The notes: generated from the letters alone by a model not told the origin. A DNA stretch of 49,340 bases from Alphaproteobacteria bacterium (GCA_013287665.1 JABDDK010000009.1:1-49340), one strand, 5' to 3'. Numbered from the stretch's first letter, positions 23,737 to 32,925 are shown. Program-made: numbers and translations.

Positions 23737-24648
23737 TTAATCGATAAGATGAGAAAATACAATACCTAGAAACAATAAAAGTCCAATATAGGCATTTGAT
23801 TCGAACCTTTTCATGCAATTGTCAGGCACATCTTCCCTCAAGGTTAAGACTTGCCAAAAAATCAGAAGATAAATGAGCACCCAAAAGACCCAGTAAATCC
23901 ATCCCAGATTCGCAACAGCACCTCCCACACCCCAGAAGACAAGGGCCAGACCATAAACCCCACTGAGAAAGAGCCGAGGAGCCCCAGACACGAGTATAGC
24001 CGTTGACTTTACGCCTATCAAAAGATCATCTTCCTTATCTTGAAGTGCATATATTGTATCGTATCCTATTGTCCATAAGATAGCCCCACCATAAAACAAA
24101 AATGGAACCATAGAGAGCGGTTTTAAACAGAGCCATCCCATGAGGATCCCAATATTAAAAGTGAACCCTAGAAACAGCTGAGGCCAATACGTAATGCGTT
24201 TCATCCATGGATAAACAAGGACAAGACCAAGAGCCAGAAACCCCGTTAGGATGACAGGCGCTGGAAGGAAAAACAAAATAACAGCGGCACCCATAAGAAG
24301 CAGAATAAGAAACGCCAAGGCTTCATTTTTGGTGAGCTCCCCTGTGGCAAGGGGACGCGTGGATGTTCGTGTGACTTGTGCATCCAAATTCATATCAATG
24401 ATATCGTTATAAACACACCCCGCACTTCGCATGAGGAGCGCCCCAAGGGCAAAAAGAATGATCAGAGAATTTGAAGGCACCCCATAACTCGCAAGCCCAA
24501 GCCCCCACCAAGCGGGGAAAAGCAAAAGCAAAATCCCCACCGGTCGATGGAGTCTCGCAAGCTTGAGGTAGGATGTAATTTTATCGGTAATGGCAGTATT
24601 CCCCGTATAATATATGAACTTTATATAAGCTTTAGAAGATAATACCAT
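23737..24648 (-). CDS. ubiA: 4-hydroxybenzoate polyprenyltransferase
   Basis: A roughly 303-residue integral membrane prenyltransferase that attaches the polyprenyl tail to 4-hydroxybenzoate in ubiquinone synthesis. The first Asp-rich motif is NDIIDMNLD and the second is DTIYALQDKEDD; ARLHRPVGI near the N-terminus is also typical. About eight membrane helices are predicted. The ATG at 24646-24648 is used; a TTG six codons upstream is an alternative, and no strong ribosome site is seen. It heads the msbA string. Confidence 0.92.
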   Translation of the reverse strand: MVLSSKAYIKFIYYTGNTAITDKITSYLKLARLHRPVGILLLLFPAWWGLGLASYGVPSNSLIILFALGALLMRSAGCVYNDIIDMNLDAQVTRTSTRPLATGELTKNEALAFLILLLMGAAVILFFLPAPVILTGFLALGLVLVYPWMKRITYWPQLFLGFTFNIGILMGWLCLKPLSMVPFLFYGGAILWTIGYDTIYALQDKEDDLLIGVKSTAILVSGAPRLFLSGVYGLALVFWGVGGAVANLGWIYWVFWVLIYLLIFWQVLTLREDVPDNCMKRFESNAYIGLLLFLGIVFSHLID

Positions 24649-24704
24649 ACTAACGGAATTCGTCAAATTTGGTGCAAGCTTATGCTACGCTTTGATAAAA
24701 TCAA

Positions 24705-27020
24705 TTATTGTTGAATAAATTTTTCATCTTCATCAACTCTCAAAACACCAAGTCTGTTTAAGACTCGAATAGCTCCTCTCATCGTCATTTCATTTGTTTT
24801 CGGATGGAAAGGAGAGTCTTCCTCATTTTTAATAAGAGACTTGGCCACAGGATTTTGGTTTGTGAAAGTAACAAAATCATTAACAAGGGCACGAGGGGTA
24901 AGATATTGATAAAACACATCTAAGACCTCTTGCCTGCTCCGTAACATTAGACCAGGGTTGTAATATGATTTCGAGAAATCAAAGGCCGGAGTCTCCTGGT
25001 TTTGGGGAACGTTCTTTCCCAAAAGAATCATGAAATAAGTTGAAACAAACCCTCCTGTAGGATTTGGTCTGATATCAAATCGACTCCAAAACAAAGGGTC
25101 TTCGCCTGAGAGAATTCTTTTTGTTTTACGATAACAAAGTTCGCAAATGATATCGTGGAGACTCAAATTATCTTCGGTAGGACAATTTTCCCATGTGTTA
25201 AGCACTTCAATAAACGAGGGATTGAAGGCAACTCGCATTCCTTCAATCTCTTCTCGTTCTGAATGAATAGAAACGTCTTCATTTTTCTTTACCTGAAGTG
25301 ATCGATGAATATAAAAGGGAGAATCTGGGAGATCACGGCGTTCAAGGCGGTCCCTTGCAGTCTCAATCTTTTCAAGACTAATTTCGAAAAATGAACAGTA
25401 CCACTCAAGTTCACTCAACAGTGTTTGTGTTATATTAAGATTTTGAGATGATAATTCTTGATACCAGTGTTTTTTAAACTCAGATTCTAAACGATACTCA
25501 ATAGCCATATAAGACAACAACTCGACAACATCAGTTTTTTTAATAATCCTGCTAAACCACCAGGGGTGGTCCTCATAAGTTCTCATGATAAGGTCTGCTA
25601 AACTTTTCTCTTTTCCATCTTCTAAAAAAGTTTTGAATAAGAGAGGATGGGACCCTTCAAAAAATACTTGCATCATAGGGTTATCCTTGAAATCTTCGAT
25701 AAACCTTGGAGTTGCTTTAAATCTACCCTTCCAAAATTCCGGATTCCAATTTTTTTTTGCTGAATGAACGCCAATCAAAAAAGCGATATTTGGAATCCAG
25801 GCTCTATATTTACCATAGCCAAGTTGAAGAAAGTTCTGAGTATCCTCTACAAATTCCTGACATTGAGGAAGGGGAACATCTTGTAAACCAAGAAGAATTG
25901 TCTCTCGCTCAGCAATCGTTGTTTTATCTCTCAATTGTTCGACACAGAGCTTTCGTCTTAATGTTGTTACATCCTGAAGTTTACAGCCTTCTAAAAGAGG
26001 ACAAAGTGATCTGAAGCATGTAACTGTTTCTGCATCATTATCGATCTTTTTGATAAGAGGAAATACTTCTTTTGCACAAAGCATACGATGCAGAGGGGGA
26101 ATAGCCCGGGTTCTTATATTGAAATCTTCTTTGCTTTGTTCATCTCCGAGCGTTTTTAAAATATTTTGAGAGCTCGTCTCAAAACTTTGCTTTCCCTTGT
26201 TACAATAGAGATGATGATCTCTAATGAGTGTAATAAATGCACTTCCTTTTGTATCCTTCTTAATAAAAGGCGTTATCAAAGTTCGCAATGCTCTCAATTC
26301 TAAGGGTGTAAATAGATATAAAACTTCAAGTGCTCTCACTGGTTCAGCGTTATCAAGCTTTATATGAGAAAAATGTTTAAGAAACCTTTGGACTTCCCAA
26401 ATTTGTTCAACTGCATTTGTATAATAAAGCCCCAATGCATTTCCTTTATCTCCATCAACTAGATCACATGTCAGGCTCGATAAGGCTTGGCAGAGTGCTA
26501 TTGTTTGATGAGGATCTGACTCACAAAAAGTTCCGATAATCTTTTTTCTCGTACCACTGAACACTCCTTGCATCAAAGGAGCCACGGCTCGTCCTAAATC
26601 TAGGCGTGAGCGAACGGGCACCTTAAGAAAAGTTCCAAGAACTTGATCCCTAAACCCAACTCTCTCATATCCAGTGAGAAGAGGTGCAATGCTTAAACAA
26701 GTAATAGCTCTTTCATTTTCATGAATTCCGGTAAGAATTGAAAACAAAGAGGATTTCACTGTAGAAAATTCGACCTGTTTACTCTTTGTGTTTTTTTCTA
26801 CTTTGACAGGTTTCGTTTTCACATAAAAAAGTTTAACTGATTCAACAACCTCAGGAGTCACTTGAGCTTCCGGAATAAGTTCGAGAACACTCAGAACAAA
26901 CGATCGTAAATCTTCAGATTCTATACTCTTAATAATAGCGTCAACTTTAGGCGGATAAGCGGAAAGAGATGAGACACAAAAGAAGAGTGAAAGCAAGAAA
27001 ATGACAAATGTTTTGAACAT
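24705..27020 (-). CDS. Large predicted secreted protein of unknown function (771 aa)
   Basis: I do not recognise a family. The start at 27018-27020 gives a clean Sec signal peptide (MFKTFVIFLLSLFFCVSSLS, then AYPP) and has AAGGG upstream; the open frame continues 16 codons further. The mature part is long, helical and Leu/Phe-rich, with repeated segments of the type 'ERAITCLSIAPLLTG' and 'AVTCFRSLCPLLEG'. These may be helical repeat units of 35-45 residues. Several Cys and no membrane helix after the signal. It may be a periplasmic or exported protein, and might be a paralogue in style of the protein at 6911, which is unproven. Confidence 0.7.
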   Translation of the reverse strand: MFKTFVIFLLSLFFCVSSLSAYPPKVDAIIKSIESEDLRSFVLSVLELIPEAQVTPEVVESVKLFYVKTKPVKVEKNTKSKQVEFSTVKSSLFSILTGIHENERAITCLSIAPLLTGYERVGFRDQVLGTFLKVPVRSRLDLGRAVAPLMQGVFSGTRKKIIGTFCESDPHQTIALCQALSSLTCDLVDGDKGNALGLYYTNAVEQIWEVQRFLKHFSHIKLDNAEPVRALEVLYLFTPLELRALRTLITPFIKKDTKGSAFITLIRDHHLYCNKGKQSFETSSQNILKTLGDEQSKEDFNIRTRAIPPLHRMLCAKEVFPLIKKIDNDAETVTCFRSLCPLLEGCKLQDVTTLRRKLCVEQLRDKTTIAERETILLGLQDVPLPQCQEFVEDTQNFLQLGYGKYRAWIPNIAFLIGVHSAKKNWNPEFWKGRFKATPRFIEDFKDNPMMQVFFEGSHPLLFKTFLEDGKEKSLADLIMRTYEDHPWWFSRIIKKTDVVELLSYMAIEYRLESEFKKHWYQELSSQNLNITQTLLSELEWYCSFFEISLEKIETARDRLERRDLPDSPFYIHRSLQVKKNEDVSIHSEREEIEGMRVAFNPSFIEVLNTWENCPTEDNLSLHDIICELCYRKTKRILSGEDPLFWSRFDIRPNPTGGFVSTYFMILLGKNVPQNQETPAFDFSKSYYNPGLMLRSRQEVLDVFYQYLTPRALVNDFVTFTNQNPVAKSLIKNEEDSPFHPKTNEMTMRGAIRVLNRLGVLRVDEDEKFIQQ

Positions 27021-27149
27021 TAAAAACGCCCTTATACAAAACTGATGTTGGCTTTTAGATATATTCATTTAAACAGAAAGTCTCAGCCTTTACAATTGTA
27101 GGAACTTCTTTTTAAGCTTATAAAAAACAATACAACTATCGAGAGATGA

Positions 27150-27860
27150 ATGCATCGTTTATACATAGAACAAGCCTTAAGTGAAAATCAACTGATGACT
27201 CTCGTTGAGAGCCAAAGCCATTACCTAATTAAAGTCATGCGCCTCAGGCAAGGCGATGAGATCCTTGTTTTCAACGGCGTTGATGGAGAATGGAAAGCTC
27301 GGATAACAATGGTTTCCAAGAAATCAGTGATGGTTCAGGCTTTGACGCAAACACGCCCTCAAGCGAAACCCAGTGACCTTTGGCTCCTATTTTCTCCCCT
27401 TAAGCCTAAAAGACAAGAGTTCCTTGTTGAAAAAGCGACTGAATTAGGGGTGTCTTGTCTCTGTCCCATCCGGTGTGAGCGAACCTCGATACCAAAGGTA
27501 AATAGTGAGAAAATGAAGGCTCATGTGATTGAAGCCTCAGAGCAATGTGGACGTCTAACAATACCTGAGATTAAACCCCTAACCTCATTGAAAGAGACTT
27601 TAGCCAATTGGCCTCAAGACCGTTTGCTTCTTTTTGGGGATGAAACCTTAACCTCCCCGTCCCTCTCCAAGATTAAACTTGATCCTGAGCAGTCCACAGC
27701 TTTTCTGGTTGGCCCAGAGGGGGGATTCACGGCTCAGGAGTTTGATCTCTTAAGAGCACACGGAACAGGCGTTACGCTTAATGCCAATATCCTTCGCGCC
27801 GAAACAGCAGGTCTTGTTGGGCTTGCCTGGTTAATGAGACATCATGGAATAAACCAATAG
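27150..27860 (+). CDS. rsmE: 16S rRNA (uracil1498-N3)-methyltransferase RsmE
   Basis: A 236-residue SPOUT-class methyltransferase. The N-terminal PUA-like part (SHYLIKVMRLRQGDEILVFNG) is followed by the knotted catalytic domain with KATELGVSCLCPIRCERT, GPEGGFT (near 188) and LNANILRAETAGLVGL. It modifies U1498 in the decoding region of 16S rRNA. Its last 30 bases overlap the convergent exchanger gene. The short gap to the divergent secreted protein gene must hold both promoters. Confidence 0.94.
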   Translation: MHRLYIEQALSENQLMTLVESQSHYLIKVMRLRQGDEILVFNGVDGEWKARITMVSKKSVMVQALTQTRPQAKPSDLWLLFSPLKPKRQEFLVEKATELGVSCLCPIRCERTSIPKVNSEKMKAHVIEASEQCGRLTIPEIKPLTSLKETLANWPQDRLLLFGDETLTSPSLSKIKLDPEQSTAFLVGPEGGFTAQEFDLLRAHGTGVTLNANILRAETAGLVGLAWLMRHHGINQ

Positions 27861-28787
27861 TCCCAAATTATAGATAATATAAAGAGAAAGCATGATGATG
27901 CCATCTCGTTTGCTCATTTTCCCTTTTCTCCAGAAGATAATCATCATGCCGAAAATCATGATAAAGAGCCACGGAAAGGCATAGGAACGCGTAAATGAAT
28001 CAAGTGTAAGTGGATTTATTGTCGCTGAGATTCCCGTAATAAACCCTAAGTTGAGAATATTAGCTCCCACAATATTCCCGATCGACAAATCAGCAACCTT
28101 CTTCTTGGCAGACGAGATGGCTGTTACAAGCTCCGGCAGAGATGTCCCCACAGCAACTGCTGTCAAACCTATGATTAAAGAGGGGATTCCCAGGGCTTTT
28201 GCAATTTCAATGCCCGAGTTAACAAGCATCTTACTTCCAACAATGACGAGCACTGCCCCAAATAGAAACGTCGTAATGGCTTTTATTAGGGGAATATCTT
28301 CCTCTTTTGAAGGCTTAGGAGCGGTTTCCTTTTTTCGTTCGAGAACAGCTCGCAATGTATTTAAAGAGAGATAGAGAACAGCTATGGCAACTAAAATGAG
28401 CCCTGTTCGTCGATCTACAACCAGGTCCCAGGCAAATACGAGGACAAGAATTGCTGATACAAACATCCACAGGGACCGTCTCCTGAAATCTTCCACATCG
28501 ATCGCGATAGGAGCGAGAATCGCAGATACACTTACAATAAGGCCAATGTTTGCAATTGCAGATCCTAAAGCGTTTCCCAAGGCAATACCAGAATCTCCCA
28601 TGTAGCTCGCTGTCGTCGAGACAACGAGTTCCGGCGCTGTGGTTGCAAGACTGACAATCGTTCCCCCAATCACAACCCGCGGTATTCCGAATCGCCTGGC
28701 AATGGCTGTACTTGAATCAACAAAACTATCTCCGCCTTTTAACACTAGGACAAGGCCTGCTATGAACATTGCTATGTAATAAATCAT
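27831..28787 (-). CDS. Calcium/sodium antiporter (CaCA family, YrbG-like)
   Basis: A 318-residue membrane protein with about ten helices arranged as two inverted halves. Each half carries an alpha-repeat: TTAPELVVSTTASYMGDSGIALGNALGSAIANIG and GTSLPELVTAI..GNIVGANILNLG, with the conserved acidic residues in APEL and LPEL. It exchanges Ca2+ (or a related cation) for Na+ or K+ at the inner membrane. It follows the acyl-CoA dehydrogenase by 11 bases, so the two are probably cotranscribed, though no functional link is obvious. Confidence 0.92.
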   Translation of the reverse strand: MIYYIAMFIAGLVLVLKGGDSFVDSSTAIARRFGIPRVVIGGTIVSLATTAPELVVSTTASYMGDSGIALGNALGSAIANIGLIVSVSAILAPIAIDVEDFRRRSLWMFVSAILVLVFAWDLVVDRRTGLILVAIAVLYLSLNTLRAVLERKKETAPKPSKEEDIPLIKAITTFLFGAVLVIVGSKMLVNSGIEIAKALGIPSLIIGLTAVAVGTSLPELVTAISSAKKKVADLSIGNIVGANILNLGFITGISATINPLTLDSFTRSYAFPWLFIMIFGMMIIFWRKGKMSKRDGIIMLSLYIIYNLGLLVYSMMSH

Positions 28788-28798
28788 CGTATCACTCG

Positions 28799-30592
28799 CT
28801 AAAACGGCCCAAAGCTCTCGTCTTGGAAGTTCATTAAAGGACCTGCACCAGCAGCTATATTTACCGCTAGAGTCCCTGTTTGAGGCAACAGTTTTTCCAT
28901 AAAAAAGCGAGCTGTCTCAATCTTACTCTGATAAAACGCCTTTTCTGAGCTTGAGAGTTTATCCTTTGCAACAAGAACAGCGCGGCACCATAGATAAGCG
29001 TGTGCTACTAGGGCAAACAGCTTTAGATAATCAGCTGCAGCAGCGCCTGCTTCATTATGATCAGAGGGCGCTTTCTGAGCGATCAACCCTGTGGCTTGCT
29101 GGAGACGACCAAATGCTTTTTCGAGAGGACCCACAAACTCAGCCATTTTCTCATCATTTTTGTGTTGTTCTATAAAGGCTTGGACGGGGCCAAAGAAAGT
29201 CTGCACCACACGCCCCCCACCCATGGGAAGCTTCCGCCCTATAAGATCCATCGCTTGGATACCATTCGTTCCTTCATAAAGCATACCAATCCGGGCATCC
29301 CTTAAATATTGTTCCATACCGTTCTCGCGAATATAACCGTGCCCTCCAAAAACCTGAACACCTAAGCTTGCAAGTTCAAATGCAGTATCTGTACAGAAAG
29401 CCTTAACGATAGGTGTCATCAATTGATTAAAATCTTCAGCCTCTTGCTTGGCAGCAGGATCTTTCGCACTTTGGGAGCGATCTAACTGTAATGCCGTCCA
29501 AAGGACGAGCATCCGGTTCCCTTCATTCAGTGCTTTCATCGTGAGCAGCATCCGTCTCACATCAGGATGGACAATAATGGGATCGGCCATTTTATCTGGA
29601 TATTTAGGCCCTGTCAGCGATCGTCCCTGAAGTCTATCTTTTGCATAAGCTAAGGCGTTCTGATAGGCAATCTCTCCAAGTCCCAGACCTTGAACGCCAA
29701 TCCCCAGACGGGCGCTATTCATCATAACGAACATATTAGACATCCCCTTAAAGAGATCACCCACTAAATACCCTGTGGCCTCATCAAAGTTCATGACACA
29801 CGTTGCAGAGGCTTTGATACCCATTTTGTGTTCTATAGAGGCACACGTTGCCCCATTGCGAGCCCCTAGACTGCCGTCGTCATTCACGAGAAATTTAGGA
29901 ACCAGGAAAAGACTAATGCCCTTAGTCCCCGGAACACCATCAGGGGTCCTTGCAATCACCATATGGATGATATTTTCTGTAAGATCATGCTCGCCCGATG
30001 TTATAAAAATCTTGGTGCCAGTTAATTTATAAGTCCCATCTGCTTGAGGGGCTGCTTTCGTGCGCAAGAGCCCTAAATCCGTACCGCAATGAGATTCCGT
30101 AAGGCACATCGTGCCCCCCCACTGTCCGCCCACCATTTTAGGGAGGTATTTGTTTTTCAACTCTTCACTTCCGTGCTTTTCAAGAAGATGATAGGCCCCT
30201 GTTGCAAGCAAAGGATAGGTTGAAAAGGATGAATTAGCAGAAGAAATCATCTCAGTAAAAATAGTGGAAATCGTAAGGGGCAACCCTTGTCCCCCATAGG
30301 TGGGGTTACAACTGAGGGATGACCAGCCAATGTCGACAAATGACTTATAAGCTTCCTTAAACCCTTTGGGTGTTGTAACGACCCCATTCTCAAAGTGACA
30401 CCCTTCCTCGTCCCCTGTCCGGTTCAGGGGAAAGAGTGTGTTCTCACAGAATTTCGCGGCCTCATCCAAAATGGCATCCATATCAGTGTCTTGCAAGTCT
30501 TCATAGCCTGGGAGAGAGCGGAGTTGATCCGTTCCGAAGACTTCTTTCAAGACAAAGGAAATATCCCTCAAAGGTGCTTTATAACTCGGCAT
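28799..30592 (-). CDS. Acyl-CoA dehydrogenase, ~600-residue class
   Basis: A 597-residue flavoprotein oxidising an acyl-CoA to the enoyl-CoA and passing electrons to ETF. Blocks typical of the family include MCLTESHCGTDLG (substrate/FAD loop), FITSGEHDL, GVQGLGLGEIAYQNAL and MLYEGTNGIQAMDLIGRKL, where the Glu (near residue 440) is the catalytic base. It has the C-terminal extension of the longer class that includes DmdC-type and fatty acyl dehydrogenases, so chain specificity cannot be read. The ATG follows GGGAGTC. It is followed by the exchanger gene after 11 bases. Confidence 0.93.
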   Translation of the reverse strand: MPSYKAPLRDISFVLKEVFGTDQLRSLPGYEDLQDTDMDAILDEAAKFCENTLFPLNRTGDEEGCHFENGVVTTPKGFKEAYKSFVDIGWSSLSCNPTYGGQGLPLTISTIFTEMISSANSSFSTYPLLATGAYHLLEKHGSEELKNKYLPKMVGGQWGGTMCLTESHCGTDLGLLRTKAAPQADGTYKLTGTKIFITSGEHDLTENIIHMVIARTPDGVPGTKGISLFLVPKFLVNDDGSLGARNGATCASIEHKMGIKASATCVMNFDEATGYLVGDLFKGMSNMFVMMNSARLGIGVQGLGLGEIAYQNALAYAKDRLQGRSLTGPKYPDKMADPIIVHPDVRRMLLTMKALNEGNRMLVLWTALQLDRSQSAKDPAAKQEAEDFNQLMTPIVKAFCTDTAFELASLGVQVFGGHGYIRENGMEQYLRDARIGMLYEGTNGIQAMDLIGRKLPMGGGRVVQTFFGPVQAFIEQHKNDEKMAEFVGPLEKAFGRLQQATGLIAQKAPSDHNEAGAAAADYLKLFALVAHAYLWCRAVLVAKDKLSSSEKAFYQSKIETARFFMEKLLPQTGTLAVNIAAGAGPLMNFQDESFGPF

Positions 30593-30686
30593 AATTGACT
30601 CCCGTGTGTGATCTTCTATTTGATACTAACCATGAGAGAGTTAAAAAAGAGATAACAAAGGAATTGTTACGACTCAGGCGTATACC

Positions 30687-30947
30687 CACTGCCATTAAGT
30701 TAAGGAAAAAATGCCCACCACCTGGGTCGTCCCGGAAACAAGAATATCTTGAGCGAAGCTCAAGTCTTCTTGTTGTCCGGGATCCAGGACCAATACTCTT
30801 TCCGGAGGAAAGAAGGAATCATTACATTGCTTCGCAATGAGTTATTGCCCTGGATCCCGGGCTATGAGAAATCTAAGCTTCGCTTAGCATTTCTCATCCC
30901 CGGGACGACCCCAGCGGGGAGGGCTTTCCCTTAACTTAATGGCAGTG
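30687..30947. mobile_element. MITE-like palindromic element, copy R2
   Basis: A 261-base full-length relative of R1. The ends are CACTGCCATTAAGTTAAGG (from 30687) and CCTTAACTTAATGGCAGTG (to 30947), with an 11-bp flanking direct repeat AGGCGTATACC (30676-30686 and 30948-30958). Internal hairpins are built on CTTGAGCGAAGCTCAAG and CTAAGCTTCGCTTAG, with central GGATCC blocks. Open frames across it are artefacts. The 30593-31073 gap otherwise holds AT-rich sequence before the small gene at 31074 and a fragment (about 30964-30990) resembling repeat interior. Confidence 0.88.
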
Positions 30948-31073
30948 AGGCGTATACCCCGTCCGCGTCGTCCCACCACCTACGGTCGAGTAGTTGCTCT
31001 GTTTTTTATTTTCAAATTAACCATATATAAATATATTTATAGTACAATAAAACTAATTAATAGGGAGGTCAAT

Positions 31074-31334
31074 ATGAGTGCCTTACGCAAGTTTAAACCA
31101 ATAGATGAGGATTTCAATTTATCAGCAAAACCTCATATCAATCTTAATCAAATGAACCTAAGTCTTGATGATGTGTTTGAAATGACGAACCCATTTGAGG
31201 CATTGCTTATAAAAAATGATGCATGGGTCCATACCACCAAGAATCAGTGGGCATCTCAGGATTTAGACATCACCGAAACGATCGAGATGGAATCTCCTTC
31301 TCTGAATACTCTGGCTGGGTCCTTCGAGATTTAA
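31074..31334 (+). CDS. Small acidic protein of unknown function (86 aa)
   Basis: I do not recognise this protein. The ATG at 31074 is preceded by GGGAGGT at a seven-base spacing, while the frame upstream of it runs into the R2 repeat. The 86-residue product is acidic, with no signal peptide, membrane helix or cysteine and few charged clusters (PIDEDFNLSAKPHINLNQMN near the start). The 3' end overlaps the convergent grxD gene by four bases. It could be a small cytoplasmic regulator or an effector-type protein. The strong ribosome site is the main evidence that it is expressed. Confidence 0.6.
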   Translation: MSALRKFKPIDEDFNLSAKPHINLNQMNLSLDDVFEMTNPFEALLIKNDAWVHTTKNQWASQDLDITETIEMESPSLNTLAGSFEI

Positions 31335-31660
31335 GCCGCGCAACGAATCCCTTTATCGGAAAGAAAGGTTTGTAGTTCGCCGGTTTGATACATCTCTCGA
31401 ACAATGTCACAACCGCCCACAAATTCTCCTTTGATATAAAGCTGAGGAATTGTGGGCCAGTTTGTGAAGGTTTTAATTCCTTCTCTCAGTTCTGAATCTT
31501 GGAGAACATCAATGGCTTTAAAAGTCAGGCCAAGTGTATTTAAAATCTGAACAACAGACGCTGAAAATCCACACATGGGAAATTTCTCGTTTCCTTTCAT
31601 AAATAAAACGACATCATTCGCTTCTATTTCTTTTCGTATTTGATCAAAAATGAGGGACAT
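31331..31660 (-). CDS. grxD: Monothiol glutaredoxin, Grx4/GrxD type
   Basis: A 109-residue monothiol glutaredoxin with the CGFS active site (MCGFS, Cys30) and the glutathione/cluster contacts WPTIPQLYIKGEFVGGCD. GrxD coordinates a [2Fe-2S] cluster with glutathione, often as a heterodimer with BolA. It follows bolA by three bases, so the Grx-BolA iron-sulphur pair is produced together. Confidence 0.95.
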   Translation of the reverse strand: MSLIFDQIRKEIEANDVVLFMKGNEKFPMCGFSASVVQILNTLGLTFKAIDVLQDSELREGIKTFTNWPTIPQLYIKGEFVGGCDIVREMYQTGELQTFLSDKGIRCAA

Positions 31661-31663
31661 CAG

Positions 31664-31900
31664 TTACTCCTTAGAAACTTGGGTTTTAAGAGAAAGGGCG
31701 TGAAGACGTGTTCCCATATGGCCTTGCAGGGCTTCATAGACCATTTGGTGTTGTTGAATGCGTGTTTTTCCCTGAAAGGCTTTTGACGTAACCGTGGCGG
31801 AAAAGTGGTCATTATCACCAGCTAAATCCTTAATCTCAATCAGAGCATCTGGAAAGGTCTGAAGAATGAATTCTTTAATTTGTACTGCTGTCATCGCCAT
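31664..31900 (-). CDS. BolA/IbaG-family protein
   Basis: A 78-residue protein with the BolA fold: FPDALIEIKDLAGDNDHFSATVTSKAFQGKTRIQQHQMVYEALQGHMG. The invariant-type His in the RIQQHQMVY helix and the upstream His in DNDHF are both present and can ligate a shared cluster. The family partners monothiol glutaredoxins in Fe-S trafficking and signalling. The neighbouring grxD gene, three bases downstream, supports this. GGAGT precedes the ATG. Confidence 0.9.
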   Translation of the reverse strand: MAMTAVQIKEFILQTFPDALIEIKDLAGDNDHFSATVTSKAFQGKTRIQQHQMVYEALQGHMGTRLHALSLKTQVSKE

Positions 31901-31939
31901 AATAAGTTACTCCTAACACTCCCGTTAAATAATTACAAA

Positions 31940-32698
31940 CTATTTGTCTTTTCCTTCTGCTTTGACCTTAGAGATTTTTAGCTGTTCTTTCATATTCACA
32001 AGTGAGCTTTTCTTACCTTTTAATTTAGAATTTGCTTCAATTAAGGGTTTAACAATTTTCTCAAATTCTTCAAAGGAAAGAGCATGCTGATAAACCTTCG
32101 CATTTATAACGAGTGTTGGCGTGACCGTAATATTATACTTTTTCATGCCTTCAAGACGCCCTTGAACAATCCGATCCAAAAGAAGTTGATTTTTAAAGCA
32201 AGCCTCATACTGTTCATTTGTAATGCCATTTTGCATGGCTATTTTTTTCAATTCAGCCTGGGGGTCATCACTTAACAACCATTCTTTTTGCTTGGAATAA
32301 AGAACTTTTAAAAAGTCCAAATACTTAAGTTCTCCCCGACACCACGCCAACTGGTGAGCGACGAGAGCAATTTGATCTGATGGATAATCTCGAATGATGA
32401 TCCGAACAAGACCTGGCTTAATATATTTTTCGTCGATCTTGGGCAGAATATCTGTATGAAATTCAGCACAATGATTACACGTCAGCGATGAATAATCCAC
32501 AATAACAATAGGAGCCTTTTGACTTCCCATACCCATCTCCGGCATAGGCTTTGCAGCCGGCTTTTCATCAGCCTCTGCTCGTTTGTCAGCTTTTTGTTCT
32601 GACTTAGCAGCCGGCTTTTCAGCAGATTTAACGTCCGCAGCCTGTGCACTGACTGCCATGATCGCAACTAAAAAAAAGGTTCGTAATAAAAACTGCAT
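31940..32698 (-). CDS. DsbA-family thiol-disulfide protein with Ala/Lys-rich linker
   Basis: A 252-residue exported thioredoxin-fold protein. A Sec signal (cleaved after AQA near residue 20) is followed by about 40 residues of low-complexity Lys/Ala/Glu/Pro sequence, which may act as a spacer. The thioredoxin domain starts near 62 and has a CNHC active site (Cys74, Cys77) and a cis-Pro loop (VTPTLVIN). Similar proteins catalyse disulfide formation or isomerisation in the periplasm. A strong promoter lies upstream. It runs in the same direction as bolA-grxD with a 39-base gap. Confidence 0.88.
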   Translation of the reverse strand: MQFLLRTFFLVAIMAVSAQAADVKSAEKPAAKSEQKADKRAEADEKPAAKPMPEMGMGSQKAPIVIVDYSSLTCNHCAEFHTDILPKIDEKYIKPGLVRIIIRDYPSDQIALVAHQLAWCRGELKYLDFLKVLYSKQKEWLLSDDPQAELKKIAMQNGITNEQYEACFKNQLLLDRIVQGRLEGMKKYNITVTPTLVINAKVYQHALSFEEFEKIVKPLIEANSKLKGKKSSLVNMKEQLKISKVKAEGKDK

Positions 32699-32721
32699 CT
32701 GGTTCTCCCTTGCATCCTAAA

Positions 32722-32750
32722 ATAATAAGGAAAATCCGAGCCATTGACAA
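32722..32750 (-). promoter_or_regulatory. Promoter of the dsbA-like gene
   Basis: On the minus strand TTGTCA (32745-32750) and TATTAT (32722-32727) with exactly 17 bases between. The ribosome site GGGAGA is at six bases from the ATG. Confidence 0.6.
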
Positions 32751-32799
32751 GCTCAATTAAAACATATCCAGGGAATTTGCTTGATTTTGATTTTCCCTC

Positions 32800-32827
32800 T
32801 TGAAAATCCATTGATCCTCGTTATGAT
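32800..32827 (+). promoter_or_regulatory. Promoter of tRNA-Gly
   Basis: TTGAAA (32800-32805) and TATGAT (32822-32827), 16-base spacing, ending 23 bases before the tRNA. Likely also drives gdh. Confidence 0.6.
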
Positions 32828-32850
32828 GGCGCCTGTTAGTTTTAAAACAA

Positions 32851-32925
32851 GCGGGCGTAGCTCAGGGGTAGAGCACAACCTTGCCAAGGTTGGGGTCGAG
32901 GGTTCAAATCCCTTCGCCCGCTCCA
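32851..32925 (+). tRNA. tRNA-Gly (GCC)
   Basis: The cloverleaf can be read directly. Acceptor stem GCGGGCG pairs with CGCCCGC, the D-arm is GCTCAGGGGTAGAGC, the anticodon stem CAACC/GGTTG carries the loop TTGCCAA, and the T arm is GAGGG-TTCAAAT-CCCTT. The anticodon GCC is at 32883-32885. CCA (32923-32925) is encoded. The tRNA lies 39 bases before the gdh start codon with no terminator between, so co-transcription with processing is likely. Confidence 0.98.

Noticed and set aside
30595-30934. Two open frames between the acyl-CoA dehydrogenase and the small acidic gene
   Set aside because: They are translations of the R2 repeat; similar frames occur in R1.
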